Shown here one piece after another: positions 1 to 8,526 of a DNA stretch of 10,353 nt. A program made the translations under genes and the position numbers. Numbering within the stretch: position 1 is the stretch's first letter; the number at the start of each line of letters is the position of its first letter. Source of the stretch: Saccoglossus kowalevskii (taxonomy: Eukaryota > Hemichordata > Enteropneusta > Harrimaniidae); assembly GCF_000003605.2 (NCBI RefSeq), contig NW_003131860.1, positions 129,576 to 139,928 on the forward strand, in the 5' to 3' direction. The notes beneath the pieces were generated by a model, which saw only the letters and a list, made by a program, of their open reading frames with translations, had not been told where the DNA came from and did no database searches.

Positions 1-774
1 TGATAATATTGATAGAAATAATAGGTTTATGTACTACCTTGGTTATTAAATGTTACACATATGATGTTATCACAAGAATACTGCAACGAATGCACAAAAG
101 CAGTAAAGCAACCTTTTTTATGAGATCTGTAGCTATGCGACCATTTATTTTTAGTGACTGGTTTTTTTTTCTTCCACATACTCTGATGACCAGCGGGTAA
201 AGAAATAAGGGGAGATATGGCTAGGGATAGACTGGCCAATCCGTGGAAAATTTCAAAAATAAATTCCGAAATCGTGGTCCTACGCAAAATTAGTATGACT
301 GTTCTATCCTGAGGCATATTCATTGCTATTAATTATTCATGATATGCAGTGATGTTATGAAACCCAGAATGGAACACTCCCAAATGAAGAAATTATGTGT
401 GCACCAGCGCAAAAGTGTCAGGCCACATGTGCATTATAATTGTGTAGAACAGATCTGACCAAAAGCTGCCTTTCTTATTGGTTGGCAGCTTACAAGACAT
501 GCTACTCATTAGCATATTTATCACCACAAAAACATGGTGACAACTATAGAGGGCGCAGCAGAACAGACCAGTCATAATCAGAAGATTCTACAAACTCATT
601 CTAAAAGAATTATCATATAAAATAATAAACTCGCCATGACTGGGTCAGTCTAGGCTGGCGACTGAAATTGCCTGCTCCCATAAATAACATATGCCTTCTT
701 ACCAATTTGTTTAAGGTTTGCAGATTTTCAGCTTGTTATGATCCCATAGGATACTGGGACATGTTGATGCTTAC
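1..774 (-). other. Intron 6 of PIH1D1 (partial), no terminal exon found
   Basis: The sequence follows the exon 6 donor. I searched it for a phase-0 exon ending in a short LxVxMP-type tail and found none with an acceptor in phase. The stretch at about 305-325 reads LIAMNMP in one minus frame, but no AG lies correctly for it. A CTCF-core-like motif is at 548-556. I see no other gene or clear repeat here. Confidence 0.6.
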
Positions 775-918
775 CTTATTATCTTTATTAAACTGTGCAC
801 CACTGTCTTCTTGGTTTAGATTATAAGGAAGATAAATATCAAGGTGATAGAGAGTGGGATGAGCATGTAATAATATTCTATCTTCACCTAAATCTAGGTT
901 TAATGTCTTACTGGATTT
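775..918 (-). CDS. PIH1D1: PIH1D1 coding exon 6 (residues 242-289), CS-like domain
   Basis: These 48 codons begin KSSKTLNLDLGEDRILL and continue through YHLDIYLPYNLNQED to AQFNKDNK. They match human LGLSLEIGENRLVM, YHLDAYIPLQIN and the region before KQLMVAMPL, which is the beta-strand part of the CS-like domain used to contact RPAP3. The acceptor is TTTTCCAG and the donor is GTAAGC in phase 0. About 13 residues of the human C-terminus have no counterpart yet, so a final small coding exon is expected further along the minus strand. Confidence 0.9.
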
Positions 919-3900
919 CTGGAAAATAACAGCTATATTTAGTTGGTCACATGTCAGATTCTCACATGATAACTTGCATACTGGGTTTGAAATTGTGAAC
1001 TCGCATGTCAGCTTCTTTAATAGGTGAGTACTCGCACATCGAGATTTTGAATTGTGAACTCAGTCAGATTCTCAGATGAAAACTTGCATACTGGATTTGA
1101 AATTGTGAACTCACATGTCAGATTCTCAGGTGAGTACCGGTACTCACACATTGAGATTTTGAATTGTGAGCTCACTCAGATGAGCACCTGCATACTGGGT
1201 TTGAAATTGTGAACTCGCATGTCAGTTTCTTTATTAGGTGAGTACTCACACATTGAAGATTTTGGATTGTGAACTCACTCAGATTCTCAAGATGAGAACC
1301 TGCATACCGGGTTTGAAATTGTGAACTTGCATGTCAGCTGCTTAGGTCTGTACTCGCACATTGAGATTTGAAATTGTGAACTCACATGTCAGATTCTTAG
1401 TTGATTTCCAAAAGGAACAACAACTTACAACATTTGGTAACTGAATTTCTGCTACAAGGAATTCTGGATGACCCTCTGGTGGCTCTCTTAATATCTGATA
1501 TTCTGGTTCTGGTCCTTTATTTTTATCTCCACTCGGATCATCTTCAATTTCAGTAATTAAAGATGATTTGGGTTTTTCTTCTGGTTTCTCATCTTTCTCC
1601 ATTTCCTGTATTCTGGGTTTGGATCTGGTTCGTATGTGTTGTTCCGGCAATGAACCAAGAAATTTTCTATTTTTCAAAATGACATAATCTGAAATGGAAT
1701 ATGAACAACATTTATTGATGCACAGAATTATCATTTTGCCATCATTTTGTTGTGTTTTGGTTTGTGGAGATGAAAGTTGTAGAAACAATGCACAGAATTA
1801 TCATTTTGTTATGTTTTGGTTGGTGGAGATGAAAGTTGTAGAAACTATGCACAGAATTATCATTTTAATTCTGTAAGCTAACATCATGCATTACGCTATT
1901 ATCTGGTTTGAAAGGACTTCTTGAATCGCGTTCAACGCTCACGCCTATATCATTTTGAGCAGTCAAAACAACTGTCTGAATCATGCTTTCCCGTAGCTTT
2001 TACGCGGAAATCACGCGGAAATCACTCCAAACTTGTAAATTAACATCGAAATTGTATCGCGGATATAGTCATGTCTGTGTACGACATGAAAATAAAGCAC
2101 CACAGGCGTTAAGTTTGCTGAAAAGAGTGATTTTGTGGAGCACCCCGAAGCGATGTTCCACGATTGAGTGTCATTTGCATACTGAAAACTGGCGGCCATC
2201 TTTCCTGTCATGTATCCGGACCCGCGGTTTAATGATTTGATGTGACTGTTCACAACCTTTTTAAAATATCCATTGCAAAATATTCAATAACTCCAAATAT
2301 AAACATTAATTTTGAACCAAATAGTATGATATCTTTTACAGATTCTGACCAAACATTTTATAATTTGATCAACAGCTCTTAGTATAAATTAGTAAATTCA
2401 AATCAGACTGTGGAAGGTTACAAAATCAGCAATGGCAGTGAGAGGTGCAGAGACCAACTTACTTCTATCTAGCTTCATATCGTATTTCAATTCCAATCCT
2501 TCAAATACCAAGGAGAGAAAGAAACCTTGGAATATCATGTTATCTCGGATTTTCTCAAAGAACGTTGGATTAATGATGACATCATATGCAGTACAGCCAT
2601 TGCCACCTACAGGGAAAAAAAAAAACAGTTTGATTAAAGCCGAAAGGAACAGTGGACTCAAATAGTGGCATGAAAACAACATTGCTGAAAACGATTTTGG
2701 TGTCAAGCTTGTGTTGTTTCTTTAAATGGCACGATGCTGTTGAGCTGGGAGAAAAAAAAAAAAACAGTCACGAGTCTGAGACAATGCACTGGTGTTATGA
2801 TTTAGGTATCTCGAATAAACAGGATACAATTAAAGCAGCTAAAATACCCTAAATGTGTTACAGCCTATTCACTTAAGTTATTGTCATGCAAAATTACCAT
2901 CTTGTAATTGTTCAACTGTTGTGATTTGTTTAAGTTGGTAACCTAAACCGAGTAGGAATACATTGCCGTACTGTGACCGCTTCTACGATGTCTTTCCCTG
3001 GCTCAACCCTATCCGATTTCAACCAAGAAGGTTTATTGAAGCCAAATTTGGCTTGGCTCCGATAATATGCTGTCGTGTAAACATAGCATATATATATGCT
3101 TCTAAACAACAGCGATTATTATGCCAAGCTTCGGTAAAATAGTCTTTTCTGAAACTTACAGGTCGATTGTGTCGTACCAAAGTGGATGTATGTGACTGTG
3201 AATATTAAAGCAATGACTAGTTGTTGTTGTTGAAATGAAATTAATGTTGTGTTAATTGTGTTCACTGTTATGTTCAGTGTTCGACATGGTCTGTTTCGCA
3301 AACTATATCATATACATGTACATGTAGTTAGTGGACATTCAACTACTGTAAAATCTGTATTAGAAACCGCAGCTTCTATTAAAATAGTACAACGCAACAG
3401 AGGGGATGCGGCTTCTATTGGAGCATCTACACATATGAGAAATGATGAATTTTTGGTTACCAATTATTCAAAAAGAATGGGTGCGACTTCTATAAGGGAT
3501 GCGGCTTCTAATACAGATTTTACGGTACCATCTAATCAGAAAAGAACGATCTTGGGTGGATATGCAGAAAAAATCTATTGAAAAATAAAACTATACAACA
3601 TATCAACTTGGCTTATAATCTCACCATTGCCATGACAGTTTTCTAGCCATGTTTTACAATGGAAATGAGATGTCGCAATAGTAGTGACATAAATATGTCA
3701 CCAGTCAGTAATTTAGTGATTTCGTTATATCATGGAAGGTACTAACGAAAGGAGCCACGGCACTATTGTTTTAGCTTTACCCTATGATTGTTTGTCAATA
3801 TTTGTTCACAAACATTGGTTTTTGTTAGCTCTTAGCACCTTCTTATAATGGGTTATGCTAATCTCAAGCATTCGTTAATATTCAGAGCATGTTCAGTAGC

Positions 3901-6900
3901 AATAGACAAACTGTGCATGCACAAGATTGAAAATGACGTCTCGTTGGAATGTTGTTGTTTCCGGAGATCTTGGCGAATTTTAATGAAAAATTGGCAGATA
4001 TAACATCGATTGAAGAAGAACTGATGAACTATTGTGAATCTTTTTGTATTTGTAATGACGATGAGACGTAATCAATGATTGCCTGTGACAATAACGATTG
4101 CATTATTCAATGATACCATCATCAGTGCGTGGGTTTGACGCCCAAAACTGTTTGAAATTTTCGATCACCGGGCATCGGCGAACACCACCAGAAAAGATAG
4201 CATCAAAAGAAGAGCATGCCGAGACACTTTCTCTGTGATAATAGTTTTAGGAGTTCTTAGGAATTTGTGTTATAAATGTTCAAAATCTTATTCTTGTTAC
4301 AATTGCTAATAATGAAAACATGTGAAATCTGAAGTGAAACGTTCATCTGTTGAATTTCGGTTGTGAAATGCGTATTTTGAACTTTCACACCTAAACAAAC
4401 CCAGTGCACATGTGTGATGACCATAGTTCTATTTTTTACATTTTCTTACTTTGCTATTATTTTAATCACTTATATATTTATTGCTGTAAACCAATAGAAA
4501 ATCTGTAATTCTAAGGATGCGATAAAGTTATTATTATTATTATTATTATTGTGCACATATTTTATGGTCACGTTAAAAATCAGCGAGGTTATATCATATT
4601 CCACTAACTCATTACTTGTGTAAGTAATCGCAAACTACCGGTATCATCGACATCAAAGATGAGCTAGACAATGTCCTTAACAGGATTAACTTTGGTTGAA
4701 ACAAAAGGAAATAAGTCAGTTAAGAGGCTTAAGTGGCCACTTGAGACGTGTTGCGGCTCCTTCCATTAGTACCTTCCATAGTTATATCATCTTTACTGGA
4801 AAGTGAAAGTGGGAACGTCATGCAGTGAATAGTATGTTTTATTGTTTATTAAACATCAAATTATGATGGTACGAGGGTGGTAAATGGATATGATATGACA
4901 AATCTACATTTATGAAGAAAACTATTGTTTTAATAAAAATAAATCAAAGAAATGATCACATCATTTGTATCTTAGTTCTGTAGTAGTCCTGATATTAGTT
5001 TTGTCGTTACGGCATGTCTATGTAGACAAGGTTAGTAGTAACCTGGGGTAACATAGGTCCATCCATGCTGGATTGAAGCAAAGCTGACAAGACCGTGACC
5101 ACATTGATGCGTCTGGGGATTAGTGTTATCAGCTTGTAAATAAACTACAAGACTTTCTGTAAATATACACTGTGCAAGTGATTAACAACACCCATTCGCA
5201 TAGCCATACCTCCAATAAACAATCGCCCAGGGCGACTGAATTGGGCCTTTAAAATGCAACATTTGATACATCATCAAATTTTATGCAAACAATGTATACT
5301 ACACACATCCTATATGCAGCATGGAATCCAATATTAAACAATGCAGATAAAAACCTCTTATATTTTGTTATATTTCAGCAGTAGAAACAAACCTTAGACG
5401 TAAATAGTCACTGAGATTGAGTTGACAGAAAGAGATCCAATCTTGTTTTTTCTCTCCGGAATAGAGTTCCATTCCATAATCACATCAATTGTTCCATTGA
5501 TTTATGTAACCATGGTAATTGAAGAAAAGAACAAAATGATGTGAGAGAACACTATTTGAGGGGAAACACCAGCTGAGTAGCTCTCTTGCTCTCAATGGGA
5601 TCTCCGTGGCTATTTACATCTAAATTATATTCCAGTAACATAACAATATATTAGCAATATATTACTGAATAATAGAAATATCAATAGTTTCTGTGATTCT
5701 GACTTACTTTTGTCTAATTCAGCATGTGGTTCACCTAAACTCATCGGTACACGATAATCAGGCTCTTCAGTGTCTAATAAATCCAGAAGTTCTTTCTCCG
5801 TGATCTCTTTAGCATTTGGTATCTGAAATATTGTAGTTGAATACAGAAACTCTGTAATAAAGTACGTGCAGTGAAGTACAGTACTACTGACAAGTACTGT
5901 AAAAGCATTAATTTTCAGAGGTATTTAATTTCACTATTTTGATATTTTAAATATATTCAATGGGTTTCAAATTAAAAGATTAGCAGTGGAAAAAATGATT
6001 CCAACTTGATTTATTTGAGCAAATGGGCCAAATAAAATGAATAGGGTGTTTCTGTTGAAACAAAAGTGGGATAGATAATTATTTTATCATAACTTTTAAT
6101 TTTATGAAAATGAATTAATCATTCTGCAGTGCTGAAAGGCCCATACTGTTATGCGAGAGTACTGCTCAATGATACACCACATTGTGCATGTATATGTTGA
6201 CATTTTGGCTCAAAAAATGAGAAATTTCAAGTAGACCTACTAGTGCCCATTCTCTGGTTTGGGTATGAAAAAAATGGACAAGGTTGAGTTATCAAAAACA
6301 CATTTTTTTTGCATCATGTTCCTATGGTTACTAATGAAAAGTACATAAATGCAAGTGCCCTTTGCAAGATTTGACTTGGATCTAATATTTTGATAAAACT
6401 GATTAACATATAAATATTTCAATTCAAGCTAAATGGATAACTGCTAAATCTTGTGTATTGCGTAAAAAGTGCGAACGAAATATCTGCCACGAAAAACAAA
6501 TGATTTTAAAGCTGAATGTTGAAATTCTGATCTTTAAGAGCATTGCGTCTTTATTCTGTTGAGATGCCCTTACGAAGAAAATACTCTCACGTTTGATGAA
6601 TCCCATTCAAAGTTTAGATGCCACTGTGACCTTTGTTTGTCCAGTTTTGATGTTCGATTTCACGCATAACGATAGCCTGACAAGGTTCTGTGAGTTTTGC
6701 CCTCTGCAGTGCTGCAAACTAACAAATGCTTGACAGAATGATGTGGTTTTTCACTTCCCGCAATGAGTTTTTATCAGTACCAATCAAATTGCAGGAACAT
6801 CAAACATTGACAGCCACTCAGGGCTTTATTCAGAGTTTATTTGTTGACATAATGTGTGATAATGTGCTGGAAAATTTCTGCCCAATGTTTATTATCTTGT

Positions 6901-8521
6901 TAAAAACAGTCTGTAATTTTTGCCAAAAATGCAAACATGGCTGTGTCTGGTGACAAAGCCGATGTACAGGAGAAATCGCTAGTCGATTTCTTGGTTTGTC
7001 ATGGTGTACGTCACAAACAACACATGATGTCTGATTGAATGAGAGTTCCAATGTTGTTTTCACGGGGGTGGTTTTGCTGCTTGTGGACTGCAAACACAGC
7101 ATGTTTGTCAGCACAGTGACTCTTTCTCACTGCAGTCGCATGTCGTCCACATCTGTAAACGCACGTTGTTTACTTCCGTTATCTAATCCGCTCTTAAGTT
7201 TTAAGTGGTATTTACTTATCAAGTACCTTAATTTCATGATTGACAGTGTTACTATGAATATTCATTGAAACACATTGCAAGAAGGCGTGAACTTTGCAAA
7301 TTCGAAGTATTGATCTTTCTGTTTATACATACACTATTCTGTCAGGCATTAGTAGGGTCTGATGCCATTCAGCCGACGAGGGCGCCACTCACACCTACAT
7401 GTCAGGCTAGCATAATGCAGGATCACACAGTGAATGAAAAATGATCTATTCAACTCAAGTTGATTGTCAAATGTTATAAAGCAACCAATCACATGCATTG
7501 TTTAAAGTCAATGACAATATGAAGTTAATTCCACCTAAAATAGGTCAAAAGTGTTAATTATTTATGTAAAATTTTAATGCATTGAAATGCACATAGTCAT
7601 CTGTTTAACATTATCATAATTAGAAGAAATGAAACTTACCCTATCTGATTTACAAACATTGACAAAAACTTTTTCTTTGTCATTTCTGGTTTTTACACAG
7701 AAGCCTGCATCTGGTAGCACTGTGTTAAATCCTGGAACTTGGTCCGGGTCAAAACCTTGCAATTCACTCGCCTACAAATAACACGCATGAAACTGACCGT
7801 TATTCCAACTTTACAATGAATCAGTATTTATATTATAGTCTGTGTCTCTGTTAAGAATGACATTTTTTATCCTGCAAATTGTTAGCCACTTTGTATCACA
7901 TGGTCATGAATTGAGATCCTATAGTATTTATCTGTTTTATAGCTTTTTTGTCGTCATAAACACGTCGGAGTAAGTGACTACAACATGTGTGGTTGGTTGG
8001 TGAAGTCAACAGTAGTAGTACAGAACCTTATTCTCGATCAAAATAGCTATAGATATTATAGAATTGAAACAGTTTGGTAATGTATTGCAAGCATGTAACA
8101 TGAAATTTAATGAGTAAATTTTGTCCCCAAATCACTAATACTTGTTTCTGGCTGATCAGCCCGCACTAATACAAATCAGCAACCAACCACACGAATAGAT
8201 CGTCGGGCCTCTGTAGCTGCGGTTCCGTAGCTCTTTGGTGTGATCTACAATCGAATTTCGCCCTAACATAGACAACATACGGCTATGATTCCACAGCTAC
8301 TGTGACTGCAGCCCCGACTGACAGTAACCTGCATTCCAATGTAGCTAAAAACATGGATATCCCCAGGGGCTTAAACATTTTCCCGTTGATATGACAAATA
8401 CGTGACGTTACTGCCATGGTAATACAGCAACCGTAATTCAGTTACCAACCTGTAATAATAATTTCTCGTACAATTCCCGGGTCTCGGCGTCATCGTTTTC
8501 TAACAAACTTGAGTCCGCCAT
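775..8521 (-). CDS. PIH1D1: PIH1D1 (PIH1 domain-containing protein 1), six coding exons, C-terminus missing
   Basis: In known animals PIH1D1 is the adaptor of the R2TP co-chaperone (RUVBL1, RUVBL2, RPAP3, PIH1D1). R2TP works with HSP90 to assemble PIKK kinases, snoRNPs and RNA polymerase II in cytoplasm and nucleus. The PIH domain binds acidic phosphopeptides such as that of TELO2, and the CS-like C-terminus binds RPAP3. Joining 8521-8450, 7771-7640, 5822-5708, 2606-2463, 1688-1429 and 918-775 gives one open frame of 289 codons with matching intron phases (0, 0, 1, 1, 0). Recognisable stretches are LLLQASELQ, GFCVKT, VFVNVC, RVPMSLGEPHAELD, GNGCTAYDV, KNRKFLGS, RPRIQ-like KPRIQE and LYHLDIYLP-like YHLDIYLP. 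Lys51 and Lys58 correspond to human phosphopeptide-binding Lys57 and Lys64. The human protein has 290 residues, so this one is slightly longer, mainly through its acidic linker. The final 10 to 15 residues, stop and 3' UTR were not found and probably lie before position 1. The family call is firm; the exon joins are inferred from splice motifs and homology. Confidence 0.93.
940..1401. repeat. Minisatellite filling intron 5, about 110 bp units
   Basis: About four imperfect copies are present. The marker GCATACTGG recurs at 976, 1086, 1190 and 1302 (fourth copy GCATACCGG), giving periods of 110, 104 and 112 bp. Each unit has two related halves of about 55 bp built round TTGAAATTGTGAACTC and TTTTGAATTGTGAACTC. 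Most copies contain a palindrome between the halves: GTGAGTACCGGTACTCAC at 1130-1147 and GTGAGTACTCAC at 1238-1249, both perfect. The array takes up about 460 of the 510 bases of intron 5 (919-1428). Confidence 0.9.
1429..1688 (-). CDS. PIH1D1: PIH1D1 coding exon 5 (residues 156-241): end of PIH domain, acidic linker, start of CS-like domain
   Basis: The exon starts YVILKNRKFLGSLPEQHIRT, which ends the PIH domain. A charged Glu/Lys/Pro/Asp-rich linker follows at about residues 185-219. The segment PEFLVAEIQLPNV then opens the CS-like domain (human LLLAEVDLPKL). The linker is somewhat longer than in human PIH1D1. Its residues suggest disorder, and the stretch EIEDDPSGD is a possible phosphosite by inference only. 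The acceptor is ATTTCAG and the donor is GTAAGT in phase 0. Confidence 0.93.
1718..1866. repeat. Short tandem repeat in intron 4, about 2.3 units
   Basis: The segment ATGCACAGAATTATCATTTT recurs at 1718, 1788 and 1847. GTGGAGATGAAAGTTGTAGA recurs in the two spacers, so the periods are 70 and 59 bp. The first copy lies about 30 bp from the exon 5 acceptor. The rest of intron 4 (1867-2462) has an 11 bp tandem duplication, ACGCGGAAATC at 2002-2023, and a YY1-like GCGGCCATCTTT at about 2191-2202. I see no gene in it. Confidence 0.85.
2463..2606 (-). CDS. PIH1D1: PIH1D1 coding exon 4 (split Ser107 to split Asn155)
   Basis: The exon encodes GNGCTAYDVIINPTFFEKI and then a second half of the PIH domain ending KYDMKLDR. 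Human PIH1D1 has GQGCTAYDVAVNSDFY and KYNLQLNP at these positions. The acceptor is a long T-run followed by CCCTGTAG, and the donor is GTAAGT. The exon begins with the last two bases of the Ser codon and ends with the first base of an Asn codon. Joining it to exon 5 gives the same spacing to KNRKFLGS as in the human protein. Confidence 0.94.
2607..3269. other. Intron 3 of PIH1D1, part nearest exon 4
   Basis: The acceptor polypyrimidine tract of intron 3 is at 2609-2626. A second A-run lies at about 2751-2764, and a short (GTT)n tract at 3222-3234. I see no coding or RNA gene. Confidence 0.6.
3270..3581 (+). other. Unrecognised 103-codon open frame inside intron 3, opposite strand
   Basis: From the first ATG (3270) the plus strand stays open to a TGA at 3579-3581. 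AATAAA follows within a few bases, at about 3584-3590. I recognise no family. The predicted protein has a degenerate internal repeat (TAASI, DAASI, GATSI, DAASN). At DNA level this comes from copies of a GATGCGGCTTCTAT-like motif near 3366, 3404, 3479 and 3498. The open frame could be chance, a fragment of a mobile element, or a small nested gene. No signal peptide or membrane segment is evident. I treat it as probably non-coding. Confidence 0.2.
3731..3764 (+). repeat. Left terminal inverted repeat of the transposon
   Basis: The arm begins CATGGAAGGTACTAACGAAA and pairs imperfectly with the arm at 4747-4780. The GTTATAT direct repeat is immediately outside. Confidence 0.75.
3949..4200 (+). 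pseudogene. Broken PHD-finger coding remnant inside the transposon
   Basis: From ATG 3949 one plus-strand frame encodes MLLFPEILANFNEKLAD, an acidic stretch, then a PHD-type zinc finger. Visible ligands are Cys-x-Cys (FCIC, from 4045), Cys-x4-Cys (ACDNNDC, from 4081) and His-x2-Cys (HHQC), followed by VGLTPKT. This is the order and spacing of a C4HC3 PHD finger, which in known proteins usually reads methylated or unmodified histone H3 tails. The frame has stops at 4069, at 4111 (where PHD fingers usually have Trp) and at 4153. The last Cys pair is not in frame. It is therefore dead as a protein, and most likely the C-terminal remnant of a protein once carried by the element. Confidence 0.6.
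4528..4550. repeat. (TTA)n microsatellite
   Basis: There are seven full TTA units plus two bases, within the transposon body. Confidence 0.95.
4747..4780 (-). repeat. Right terminal inverted repeat of the transposon
   Basis: Read on the minus strand, the arm begins TATGGAAGGTACTAATGGAA, then GGAGCCGC. It matches the left arm with a few substitutions and is followed outside by GTTATATCAT at 4781-4790. Confidence 0.75.
4791..5707. other. Intron 3 of PIH1D1, part nearest exon 3
   Basis: This is AT-rich intron with no supported gene. A 13 bp palindrome, TCGCCCAGGGCGA, is near 5223-5235. The donor of intron 3 is GTAAGT at 5707-5702. Confidence 0.6.
5708..5822 (-). CDS. PIH1D1: PIH1D1 coding exon 3 (residues 69-106 plus one base)
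   Basis: The exon begins IPNAKEITEKELLDLL and ends MSLGEPHAELDK, followed by the first base of a split Ser codon. EITEKELL and the segment PMSLGEPHAELD align with human VTEEELL and an identical PMSLGEPHAELD core of the PIH domain. The acceptor is ATTTCAG and the donor is GTAAGT (phase 1). There is no frame damage. Confidence 0.94.
5823..7639. other. Intron 2 of PIH1D1
   Basis: The intron is 1,817 bp long. CTGCAGTGCT occurs near 6125 and again near 6705, possibly traces of a dispersed repeat. AGGGCGCC occurs at 7379-7386. Several open frames of 60 to 94 codons are present on both strands, but none shows a recognisable domain. I see no gene. Confidence 0.6.
7640..7771 (-). CDS. PIH1D1: PIH1D1 coding exon 2 (residues 25-68), start of PIH domain
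   Basis: These 44 complete codons begin ASELQGFDPD and end NVCKSDR. The exon carries the start of the PIH domain. GFCVKT (residues 47-52) and EKVFVNVC (57-64) match human GFCIKT and GKVFINIC, including both lysines known to hold the phosphate of the ligand (here Lys51 and Lys58). The acceptor is TTTGTAG before 7771 and the donor is GTAAGT after 7640. Both ends are phase 0. Confidence 0.93.
7987..8192. repeat. Inverted repeat pair in intron 1, possible small MITE
   Basis: GTGTGGTTGGTTGGTGA at 7987-8003 is matched at 16 of 17 positions by the reverse complement of 8176-8192. The arms bound about 206 bp. I found no convincing target duplication, so this could be a MITE or chance. The rest of intron 1 (7772-8449) shows nothing further. 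Confidence 0.4.
8450..8521 (-). CDS. PIH1D1: PIH1D1 coding exon 1 (residues 1-24)
   Basis: This exon encodes MADSSLLEND, then an acidic helix ending EKLLLQ, as in the human N-terminus that ends ELLLQ. The ATG at 8521-8519 has A at -3 and G at +4, a strong initiation context. It is the first in-frame ATG after an in-frame stop at 8677-8675, although the frame stays open between them. The exon must end after CAG at 8450 in phase 0, because the next exon starts ASELQ and human PIH1D1 reads LLLQASKELQ. The resulting 5' splice site is GTTGGT, which is weak compared with the GTAAG sites used by the other introns. Confidence 0.9.
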
Positions 8522-8526
8522 CTTTA
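8515..8526 (-). promoter_or_regulatory. TISU/YY1-like element over the PIH1D1 start codon
   Basis: The start codon is embedded in AAAGATGGCGGA. The TISU consensus, known for genes with very short 5' UTRs, is SAASATGGCGGC, so 10 of 12 positions fit. The core AAGATGGCGG is also a YY1 site. If functional, it predicts a transcription start within about 30 bp upstream, which would exclude the upstream ATG near 8667. Confidence 0.45.

Larger units (their letters stand above)
3731..4780. mobile_element. Decayed DNA transposon with terminal inverted repeats, in intron 3
   Basis: The left end (3731 onward) reads CATGGAAGGTACTAACGAAA and then GGAGCC. The right end, read inward on the minus strand from 4780, reads TATGGAAGGTACTAATGGAA and then GGAGCC. 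About 26 of the first 31 bases agree. GTTATAT lies directly outside both ends (3724-3730 and 4781-4787). The identity extends to GTTATATCAT if the boundary is set three bases further in, so the target duplication is 7 to 10 bp. Inside are a broken PHD-finger frame and a (TTA)n microsatellite, and no intact transposase. It looks like an internally deleted, non-autonomous copy. The superfamily cannot be fixed from the ends alone. Confidence 0.75.

Noticed and set aside
300-330. LIAMNMP reading on the minus strand as the PIH1D1 C-terminal exon
   Set aside because: It resembles the LMVAMP tail, but no AG gives phase 0. The nearest one (before CAATG) leads to an immediate stop in the required frame.
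6726-7268. Overlapping open frames of 75 to 94 codons in intron 2
   Set aside because: They overlap on both strands, have no recognisable domain, and are of the length expected by chance.
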